This document shows, one piece after another, positions 1 through 6,061 of a stretch of 7,164 bases of DNA (positions within the stretch are counted from its first letter, which is position 1; every line of letters begins with the position of its first letter). Made by a program: the position numbers and the translations under genes. The DNA is taken from contig JAHEEB010000062.1 in NCBI GenBank assembly GCA_024640925.1, forward strand, positions 3,489 through 10,652. The letters are read 5' to 3'. This DNA comes from Bacteroidota bacterium (GTDB taxonomy: Bacteria; Bacteroidota; Bacteroidia; Bacteroidales; UBA10428). A model generated the notes under the pieces. It was not told the DNA's origin and did not search any database. It saw only the letters and a program-made list of their open reading frames with translations.

Positions 1-21
1 GGCATTTTCATTTAGTGACAT
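1..21 (-). CDS. Possible 5' end of a further minus-strand gene, cut by the window edge
   Basis: Reading the minus strand, an ATG at 21-19 opens a frame that stays open to the edge and gives MSLNENA. It is preceded by a purine-rich stretch (GAGAAGTGAATATA just before the ATG). It lies about 150 bases beyond the susD terminator, which is where a new transcription unit could begin. Seven codons are far too few to identify a product, and a random ATG in A/T-rich DNA is a real alternative. Bacteroidota do not depend on Shine-Dalgarno pairing, so the purine run is weak support. Confidence 0.2.
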
Positions 22-110
22 TATATTCACTTCTCTAATGATTTTAATTCCTTTTTTTAGTCCCTTCTTTATTCATTTTAAATAAAAAAATAAAAAGGTT
101 ATTTCAGACT

Positions 111-126
111 GAAAAAATATTTTTTC
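111..126. repeat. 16-bp perfect A/T-rich palindrome
   Basis: GAAAAAATATTTTTTC is its own reverse complement. It sits between the susD terminator and the left edge of the window, flanked by TTCAG on one side and CTGAA on the other. It could be a weak backup terminator, a bent A-tract/T-tract element in the promoter region of the next gene, or simply chance in very A/T-rich DNA. No loop-stem-U arrangement like the one at 170-205 is present. Confidence 0.3.
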
Positions 127-169
127 TGAATGCGAAATATGCAGACTTCTAAAACACAAAATGACTGCG

Positions 170-205
170 AAAAAAAATGGCCATCCAAATAAAATTGGAC
201 AGCCA
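170..205 (-). terminator. Rho-independent terminator after susD
   Basis: In the minus-strand RNA, UGGCUGUCCAA (205-195) pairs with UUGGAUGGCCA (188-178) to form an 11-bp stem containing one U.G and one G.U wobble. The loop is the six bases 194-189, and eight U residues (177-170) follow directly. On the plus strand the two wobbles become mismatches and no T-run follows, so the structure works only for minus-strand transcripts. It begins 43 bases after the susD stop codon and should end the susC-susD message. Confidence 0.85.
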
Positions 206-248
206 AAAAATAATAGTTATTCCTTTGTATTAGAGCAGGAACGAATTT

Positions 249-1868
249 TTATTCATATCCCGGATTTTGTTCAATAGCTCCGTTCATCAAATCAATCTGA
301 CTTGGAGGTATCTGAAATAATCCTTTTGTTTTTACAAAATTATTGCCATCGACATCGAGACTGTAAACATCGGATGTTTGGGAATTGTCAACATTATTTC
401 CGTTAGCATCAACATCAGTTTCATCAACATAGGTAAGTTTTGAGGTAAGTTTTGAAAAATCGCCCTTACAGGAACGTAAAACATCCCAATAGCGCAATCC
501 TTCACAAGCAAGTTCTAATCTCCTCTCATTAAAAATGTCGTCGATTGTTACGGTTGTATAATTGTGAGTTATATCACCAAAGGCTCTTTCACGCACCAGA
601 TTTGTCCATTCTACAACATTTGTGTTATCACCAGCCAATAAATGAATTTCAGCACCCATCAAAAGCACATCTGCATATCGAATCATAATCACATCTTCAT
701 CAATATCCGATTGCCAGTTGGTAGCTGGAAGTGTATTACCTACGGAAACAAGTTCATATTTCTTACAGTTATATCCGGTATACTGAGCCTGGGTAATTGA
801 AGTACTATTCCAATCGTAGGTAAGACCTTCATCATCCCATGATAAAATTGTTGCAGTACGACGTTTATCTGCTGCATCATAAGCATTCCATAAGGTTTTT
901 AATACAGTCATAGCTCCCCAACCTTGTCCATAAGGATCAATATTTGTATAACGTGGACCTATCATACGATGGAATACCTGAGAGGGATTTCCTGAAGACT
1001 CAAACCGTATTGCCCAAACGACTTCCTTATTCACTTCACCAGCATAATCTACACTTGTTGAAAGACTAGGGACCTTCCATAAACCGGCAAAATCAGAAAC
1101 AAGACCATGTCCGCTGTTGCTAATAACATCATCAATATATGTTTTTGCATCTGATACAGTAAAGTCTTTAATGGTTTCGTCATTATAATAACCACTATAA
1201 AAAAGGTATACCCTTGCTATCATAGATTCTGCTGCCCATTTGGTGATATGGCCCCAATTTGCCGGCTCCATCTCTCCATATTTTGCAGACAGAGCATTTT
1301 GAGCAGCATATTTCAGATCTTCCATCATAAATGAATAAAGATCTTCTGCCGGAGTTCTGACAGGATATTCTCCGGGTGCCAAAGGATGATCAACTGCTGG
1401 AATTTCTCCGAACAATCGGCTTAGATAAAAATGAAAATAAGCCCTTAAGAAACGTGCTTCAGCAAGATATTGTTTTTGAAGAGATTCCTTTCCTGTCCAA
1501 TCTATGCGACTTTCATACTGAATGTAGATATTAGCACGATAAATTGCTCCCCAATATGTATTCCATAAAATTTCATTAGTAGTCGCATCAGGCTGTGCAA
1601 TACATCTATCCCATCTCTGGAAACCGCCACCATCTCCTTGTCCGGCACCACCAGCACAATCGTCAGAAGCAATTTCAGATAGTACATATGAACACCACCA
1701 ATCATCAAATAAGTTCATATTATATATTGCTGTAATTGCTTGTGTTGCATCCGATGGAGTTTTATAGTAGTTTTCTATTACCATAGAGGTGGTTGGGTAT
1801 TTTTCGAGATAGTCTTCACTACACCCAAACACCAAGGCAGAAGTAAGTATAATTAATATCTTTTTCAT
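249..1868 (-). CDS. susD: SusD/RagB-family surface nutrient-binding lipoprotein
   Basis: This outer-membrane lipoprotein of 539 residues should bind oligomeric substrate at the cell surface and cap its SusC partner. Residues 1-15 are a short lipoprotein signal ending in the lipobox LVFG-C. Cys16 is the predicted lipidated residue, and S17-E18-D19 after it resemble the acidic surface-export signal of Bacteroidota lipoproteins. Family landmarks occur in order: an N-terminal SusD-like part with YLAEARFLRAYFHF (134-147) in the TPR-like helices, IRYADVLLMGAE (396-407), LVRERAFG (424-431), ERRLELACEGLRYWDVLR (448-465), and the closing IPPSQIDLMNG...QNPGY (520-538). The length is normal and no frame damage is seen. 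A Gly-rich stretch (72-82) and an Asp/Asn-rich segment (482-510) look like loops. The ATG at 1868-1866 is the only start that gives a complete signal peptide. It follows susC by 11 bases, so the two are cotranscribed. The ligand cannot be told from sequence; the symbol denotes the family only. Confidence 0.95.
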   Translation of the reverse strand: MKKILIILTSALVFGCSEDYLEKYPTTSMVIENYYKTPSDATQAITAIYNMNLFDDWWCSYVLSEIASDDCAGGAGQGDGGGFQRWDRCIAQPDATTNEILWNTYWGAIYRANIYIQYESRIDWTGKESLQKQYLAEARFLRAYFHFYLSRLFGEIPAVDHPLAPGEYPVRTPAEDLYSFMMEDLKYAAQNALSAKYGEMEPANWGHITKWAAESMIARVYLFYSGYYNDETIKDFTVSDAKTYIDDVISNSGHGLVSDFAGLWKVPSLSTSVDYAGEVNKEVVWAIRFESSGNPSQVFHRMIGPRYTNIDPYGQGWGAMTVLKTLWNAYDAADKRRTATILSWDDEGLTYDWNSTSITQAQYTGYNCKKYELVSVGNTLPATNWQSDIDEDVIMIRYADVLLMGAEIHLLAGDNTNVVEWTNLVRERAFGDITHNYTTVTIDDIFNERRLELACEGLRYWDVLRSCKGDFSKLTSKLTYVDETDVDANGNNVDNSQTSDVYSLDVDGNNFVKTKGLFQIPPSQIDLMNGAIEQNPGYE

Positions 1869-1879
1869 GATTCTCTTTT

Positions 1880-4800
1880 TTAAAATTTAACATTTAAACC
1901 AACCAGGTATGTTCGAGCAGTGGGATAAAAACCAAGATCAATTCCTGAAGCATAAGCATCGGTTAATACTCCGGAGCTATTGTAATAGGAACCATAACCT
2001 ACCTCTGGATCAAGTCCTGAATATTTTGTTATAGTCAGTAAATTAGTTGCAGAAAAATAGATTCTGAACTGTTCAAATGGACCCTCCTTCCACAATGATT
2101 TAAAATCATAACCCACATTAATACTTTTAAGTTTTAGATAACTAGCATCTTCCACATAAAGATCACTAAACAATCTCCAGTTTTTGTTGGGATCAGTCCC
2201 TCCTGTTACACGAGGCATAGTGTTTGAGGTACCTTCTCCTTCCTGCAATACACCATCGCCGTTTTTATCATCCCATTGCCAGCGATCAAGTACATCTGAG
2301 GTGTAATTGAAAAATGGACGTTCCTGAGCTCTATAGCATTTTACAACCTGATTACCAATTGCACCTTGAAAATTCATTGATATATCGAATCCTTTGTAGG
2401 AAGCTCCAAAATTAAAACCGTAAACTACATCAGGGTTAGGATTACCAATCATGGTTTTATCTTCGTCATCAATAACACCATCTCCATTTGCATCAATACG
2501 TTTTACATCGCCAGGCTTAGCCGATTTTTGCAAAAGGTCTCCATCTTCATTCACATAGTTAGTAATTTCTTCCTGAGTCTGAAATAGTCCATCAGTCTCA
2601 TAACCCCAGAAATAACCAATCGGGTAGTCTTCCTGAACACGGTAAAATTCATCCGAACCATTATACAATACAGCTGTGGAACCATGTATCAATCCATCGG
2701 GAACTTTTGTGACATTATTTTTATTATATGCAAAGTTTCCATGAACATTAATCATCAGATCACTAAAGTTTTTTACATAGCCCAAATCAACTTCCACACC
2801 GGTATTTACGACATTTCCACCATTAGCATAAGGATTGGTACTACTTATTCCGGCTATACCAGAAATACCTGCAGTTGGCATAGGTAATATCCAGTCTTTA
2901 CTTGTTTTCTTATACCAGTCAAAAGCTAAATTGAAATTTTTCAGAAATCTAGAATCAAATCCAATATCTAATTGTTTGGAAGCTTCCCATCTTAATTTTG
3001 GATTAGCCATTATATTAGGAGACATCCCTGATACACGACCATTTCCATAAGAGTAAGATCTGGAATCCGAACCGACCGTAGCAAGAAATCTACCTGCCTG
3101 GTTAGGTTCTTTTCCATTTTGTCCCCAGCTTGCACGAATTTTCAAAAAATCGAGCCATGCAGCATTTTGCAGAAAACTTTCTTTTGATATAACCCATCCT
3201 GCTGATACAGAAGGAAAATAACCAGTACGGTTCTGACTACCAAACCGGGAAGATTGATCCCTGCGTAAGGATAAAGTAGCCATATATTTTTCTCCATAAT
3301 TATAGCTTAAACGGCCAAATATAGAGAAACGACTATCGCCGCGACCACGATCTCCTTTTATTTTCACCGTATCGCCCTGAACATCGTCTCTTAATGCTAT
3401 ATTTGAAGGAACAGGGGCTAAATTTGAATTTACCAGGAAGGCGTTTATATCTTCTTCCATATTAAAATACCAGTTATCCTGGGAATTGGTACCAACCATA
3501 GCAATAAAATTGTGACTTCCGATACTTCTTTCATAAGAAATGAAATTATCCCAGTTATACCCAAATTTACGTTCCATATATTGTTTATAATCTGGTACAG
3601 GATTAATAAGATCGGATGTTATAGTGAAAGTGTCTGTTACACTTGAATTATTGGCATAGTTAAGTGCTCCACCAAAGTCTGTGCGTACTTTCAAACCTTT
3701 TACAATTTCAAGTTCACCATAAATATCTCCAATAATGTCATCATTTCTGTTCTGATCATTATAATAATAATTCATAACAGCAATAGGATTCTCTTGTTTT
3801 TCGTTAAATTTAGATTTCCCAAAACCCGTAGTTGTTGTAGGGTCGTAAAGTTCGATAAGAGGACTTGCTGCTAAAAGACTACGCATAAAGTTATTATAAA
3901 TGCTTCCAACTCCCAGGCCTTTTTTGTATCGATGTGTATAGGTTAAATTTTCTCCTATTTTCAAATACTTTTTTACCTGATGTTCCGAATTTATGCGGAA
4001 CCCCATGCGTTCGTACTGCGATTTATTGTTATAATCAAAAATACCGTCTTCTTTAGTATAAGATAATGATGCAGAAAAAGTAGATACATCATTTCCTCCG
4101 GTAACTCCAAAATAATGGCTCTGTATAGGAGCATTTTTATGATAAGCTTCTTCTTGCCAATCTGTGCCTGTTCCGCTCATATTATTGATACTATCCACCA
4201 CGTTTTGTGAATAAGGCAATGCTGTACCGGTAGGATTCATGTTAAAATATTGCTCATTCATTATCTCAACATATTCCTGAGCATTTAACACGTCAACTTT
4301 TTTAGGAACATTACCAATCCCATAATATGCATCGTAAGAAACCTGCATTTTACCTGAACCACCTTTTTTGGTTGTAATAAGTATTACCCCATCGGAAGCC
4401 CTTGAGCCATAAATAGCAGCTGAAGCAGCATCCTTTAAAATATCAATTGACTGAACATCGGATGGGTTTACATTGCTCATACTACCAGGAACCCCATCGA
4501 TAAGCACCAAGGGAGAACTTCCGTTAACAGAACCCATACCACGTATGGTAATATTATAATCGGAACCCGGTTGTCCTGATTGTTTTACAATAGCCATACC
4601 AGGAGTCAAACCCTGCAACGATGATTCAAGGCGGGTTGCATTACTCTTAACAATATCGTCATCCTTAACCTGAACGGTAGCACCGGTAACCAGTTTTTTC
4701 TTCTGTACACCATACCCAACAACCACAACTTCGTCGATACCAACCAGATCAACAACCATTTTAACGTTTATTTCTGTCTGTCCACCTACTGGTATTTCTT

Positions 4801-5107
4801 CGGTAACATACCCCATATAGCTAATAGTAAGAACATCTGATGCTGTAACTTCCAGACTAAACTTACCATCGATATCTGTTAAGGAGCCTTTCGTGGTGCC
4901 TTTTATTTGAACGGATACACCTGGTAATGCCTCACCAGTAGAACCATCGGTAATTGTACCAGTCACAACTTTGCTTTCCTGTTGCAAATATGTATCATGG
5001 GCAGCTCTTACCAGCTGCGATCCCAAAATGAATCCTAAAACCAGTAATAAAATCCTGATTTTTGGAAACCTCCCTAAACTTCGATAAACTTTAAAGTGTT
5101 TTTTCAT
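1880..5107 (-). CDS. susC: SusC/RagA-family TonB-linked outer-membrane transporter
   Basis: This large outer-membrane beta-barrel (1075 residues, usual for the family) imports oligomers using TonB-ExbBD energy. Basic residues 1-18 and a hydrophobic core (19-33) form a signal peptide, probably cut near A35. Residues 46-118 are a carboxypeptidase-regulatory-like beta-sandwich (TGTITDGSTGEALPGVSV near 49-66). The TonB box DEVVVVGYG is at 125-133. A plug domain follows to about 249, including LIDGVPG (202-208) and AAIYGSRASDGVILITTKKG (230-249). The rest is barrel, ending LVGLNVKF with the terminal Phe typical of outer-membrane proteins. There is no room for an STN domain between signal and regulatory domain, so sigma/anti-sigma signalling through this protein is unlikely. 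Two Ca2+-loop-like segments occur (872-883 and 947-958). The ATG at 5107-5105 starts the expected basic signal region, and no in-frame start lies between it and the upstream stop codon. The substrate is unknown; the symbol denotes the family only. Confidence 0.96.
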   Translation of the reverse strand: MKKHFKVYRSLGRFPKIRILLLVLGFILGSQLVRAAHDTYLQQESKVVTGTITDGSTGEALPGVSVQIKGTTKGSLTDIDGKFSLEVTASDVLTISYMGYVTEEIPVGGQTEINVKMVVDLVGIDEVVVVGYGVQKKKLVTGATVQVKDDDIVKSNATRLESSLQGLTPGMAIVKQSGQPGSDYNITIRGMGSVNGSSPLVLIDGVPGSMSNVNPSDVQSIDILKDAASAAIYGSRASDGVILITTKKGGSGKMQVSYDAYYGIGNVPKKVDVLNAQEYVEIMNEQYFNMNPTGTALPYSQNVVDSINNMSGTGTDWQEEAYHKNAPIQSHYFGVTGGNDVSTFSASLSYTKEDGIFDYNNKSQYERMGFRINSEHQVKKYLKIGENLTYTHRYKKGLGVGSIYNNFMRSLLAASPLIELYDPTTTTGFGKSKFNEKQENPIAVMNYYYNDQNRNDDIIGDIYGELEIVKGLKVRTDFGGALNYANNSSVTDTFTITSDLINPVPDYKQYMERKFGYNWDNFISYERSIGSHNFIAMVGTNSQDNWYFNMEEDINAFLVNSNLAPVPSNIALRDDVQGDTVKIKGDRGRGDSRFSIFGRLSYNYGEKYMATLSLRRDQSSRFGSQNRTGYFPSVSAGWVISKESFLQNAAWLDFLKIRASWGQNGKEPNQAGRFLATVGSDSRSYSYGNGRVSGMSPNIMANPKLRWEASKQLDIGFDSRFLKNFNLAFDWYKKTSKDWILPMPTAGISGIAGISSTNPYANGGNVVNTGVEVDLGYVKNFSDLMINVHGNFAYNKNNVTKVPDGLIHGSTAVLYNGSDEFYRVQEDYPIGYFWGYETDGLFQTQEEITNYVNEDGDLLQKSAKPGDVKRIDANGDGVIDDEDKTMIGNPNPDVVYGFNFGASYKGFDISMNFQGAIGNQVVKCYRAQERPFFNYTSDVLDRWQWDDKNGDGVLQEGEGTSNTMPRVTGGTDPNKNWRLFSDLYVEDASYLKLKSINVGYDFKSLWKEGPFEQFRIYFSATNLLTITKYSGLDPEVGYGSYYNSSGVLTDAYASGIDLGFYPTARTYLVGLNVKF

Positions 5108-5117
5108 AGTTTTAAAA

Positions 5118-5241
5118 TAGGTTAGTGATATTGTAATATTAATTAAGTTAGGTTAATATTTAAAAACAATAAATTAGAATATGTTTTTTTGAGTAAAAAC
5201 CTGCCTAATATAGCCTATTCAAAACCCAACAGAGTAGGTCA
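5118..5241. promoter_or_regulatory. Three TAGGTYA repeats upstream of susC, possible operator sites
   Basis: TAGGTTA occurs at 5118-5124 and 5149-5155, and TAGGTCA at 5235-5241, all in the same orientation. The first two are 31 bases apart, close to three turns of the DNA helix, which is a spacing seen when regulators bind cooperatively on one face. The sites begin 11 bases upstream of the susC start codon. The motif is short and low in information, so chance recurrence is possible. No regulator gene is present in the window to connect with it. Confidence 0.25.
5213..5239. promoter_or_regulatory. Inverted repeat upstream of susC, possible operator or hairpin
   Basis: GCCTATTC (5213-5220) and GAGTAGGT (5232-5239) form an imperfect inverted repeat around an 11-base spacer (AAAACCCAACA). 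CCTA and TAGG at the outer ends match exactly. A further GCCTA lies at 5203-5207, exactly ten bases before the one at 5213, giving a direct repeat at one helical turn. The element sits 106-132 bases upstream of the susC start codon, a reasonable place for activator or repressor binding. The right arm overlaps the third TAGGTYA copy. Function is inferred from symmetry and position only. Confidence 0.3.
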
Positions 5242-5415
5242 AATGTTTTAGAAATATGAGATTATTGTTAAGTTATACTACTTATCCCGGAATAGACAAA
5301 CTATTGGATTTTGAAGACATTATAAAGAATTTCAACTAACGTGGAGGTTTTATAATTTACAGAATTTATTCATAAAATCCTTTCAATAATGAGGAAGTAT
5401 CAGCTCTTTTGGTTC

Positions 5416-5958
5416 TTATTCTTCGCCTTCTTCTTCTTTAAAAACCACATCTAATTTCGACATAAAAGGCTTTACTGTTTCGATATCCTGAGGATTAACC
5501 ATTGACGAAAAAGCGGAATTTAAGGCTTCGGTCATTTGTTTTCGTTGTTCCTTTGCTTGTTCCTTTTGTTTTGGTGTTAGACTTTCATCGTTATCGATTT
5601 GTTTCAGAGATTTTTCCAATTCGGGTGAAGTTTCGGATCCTATCTTTATGGTAAGATAAGAGAAAGAAATCGCTAATGCCTTCGATACAAAATCGGATAC
5701 ATTTGTATAACCATATTTCTGAACTACCTGGTTAACTTCACTTTTGGCTTCGAGCCCTTGAATATAATCCTGGAAATCCTGTCCGGCTTCATGGTTAACA
5801 TTAAGCTTTTCCAGTTCTGCATCCAGGGGTTTAAAATTGGTTATAAAATTCTCTACATCGCCTGAATTAAGTATCGGTTTAGAAATATCGCGTTTCTGGG
5901 CAGACAATGTTATCGAAATTATCATTGCCAGAATTGTTGAAAACAGTTTCGTTACCAT
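5416..5958 (-). CDS. Small secreted helical protein of unknown function
   Basis: I do not recognise a named family for this 180-residue protein. Residues 1-20 form a classical signal peptide (K4, hydrophobic core 5-18, then LSA-Q), with cleavage expected between A20 and Q21. The mature chain has no lipobox, no second membrane segment and no cysteines, so it should be soluble in the periplasm or exported. It looks mainly alpha-helical: a charged helix-rich stretch at 34-80, a hydrophobic segment (YGYTNVSDFVSKALAISFSY, 82-101), and a Lys/Glu/Gln-rich helix (about 112-150) that could form a coiled coil. The C-terminus is strongly acidic (EEEGEE, 175-180). The ATG at 5958-5956 is secure because an in-frame TAA lies a few codons upstream. 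It lies 103 bases downstream of lepA in the same direction and may be cotranscribed or have its own promoter. Nothing ties it to the SusC/SusD pair beyond adjacency. Confidence 0.85.
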   Translation of the reverse strand: MVTKLFSTILAMIISITLSAQKRDISKPILNSGDVENFITNFKPLDAELEKLNVNHEAGQDFQDYIQGLEAKSEVNQVVQKYGYTNVSDFVSKALAISFSYLTIKIGSETSPELEKSLKQIDNDESLTPKQKEQAKEQRKQMTEALNSAFSSMVNPQDIETVKPFMSKLDVVFKEEEGEE

Positions 5959-5980
5959 AAGAAATTATGATTAATGACAC

Positions 5981-6014
5981 AAGTTACAACTTTTGCTCTT
6001 ACCTTAAAAGCAAA
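5981..6014 (-). promoter_or_regulatory. Hairpin and small palindrome between lepA and the secreted protein gene
   Basis: In minus-strand RNA, UUUGCUUUU (6014-6006) pairs with AAGAGCAAA (6000-5992) over nine base pairs with one U.G wobble, around the five-base loop AAGGU. On the plus strand the wobble becomes a C.A mismatch, so pairing favours minus-strand transcripts. A second palindrome, AAGTTACAACTT (5981-5992), shares one base with it. No U-run follows, so this is not a standard intrinsic terminator. It may be the 3' end structure of the lepA message or a leader structure 23-56 bases before the next start codon. Confidence 0.4.
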
Positions 6015-6017
6015 TCA

Positions 6018-6045
6018 TAAAATTATAACAAAACAACGATGCAAA
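6018..6045 (-). promoter_or_regulatory. Weak candidate promoter for the secreted protein gene
   Basis: On the minus strand, TTTG (6045-6042), a 16-base spacer and TAATTTTA (6025-6018) partly match the Bacteroidota pattern of a TTTG box followed by TAnnTTTG. The downstream box has one mismatch (final A for G), and the spacer is slightly shorter than usual. If used, transcription would start near 6011 and give a leader of roughly 50 bases containing the hairpin at 5992-6014. A/T-rich DNA gives such partial matches easily. Confidence 0.25.
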
Positions 6046-6061
6046 TCCTAAAATGAAAGAT

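Larger units (their letters stand above)
5108..5415. other. 308-base intergenic region upstream of susC
   Basis: This gap separates the small secreted protein gene from susC and is strongly A/T-rich. It must hold the end of one message and probably the promoter of the susC-susD operon. I looked on the minus strand for the Bacteroidota promoter pattern (TTTG, then TAnnTTTG) and found only imperfect matches, such as ATAGTTTG around 5296-5303 and AACATTTG around 5240-5247, neither with a good upstream box. I see no stem-plus-U-run terminator after the secreted protein gene, so read-through into susC is possible. The region does contain an inverted repeat (5213-5239), three copies of TAGGTYA (5118, 5149, 5235), and an all-A/T inverted repeat AATATTAA/TTAATATT (5135-5142 and 5153-5160) in the probable susC leader. 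No convincing ORF or RNA gene is visible. Confidence 0.6.

Noticed and set aside
1502..1708. 68-residue minus-strand frame inside susD
   Set aside because: It overlaps the conserved N-terminal part of SusD in another frame and has no independent support.
2684..3050. Overlapping open frames on the plus strand inside susC
   Set aside because: They lie fully antisense to a well-conserved transporter, show no recognisable domain or signal, and are expected by chance opposite a long gene.
5135..5160. AATATTAA/TTAATATT inverted repeat as an RNA hairpin in the susC leader
   Set aside because: All pairs are A-T and the arms are themselves nearly palindromic, so a stable structure is unlikely in such A/T-rich DNA. 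It is noted only as part of the intergenic description.
5341..5350. GTGGAGG on the plus strand resembling a Shine-Dalgarno site
   Set aside because: No start codon follows at a useful distance and no open frame continues on the plus strand. Bacteroidota also rarely use strong Shine-Dalgarno sites.
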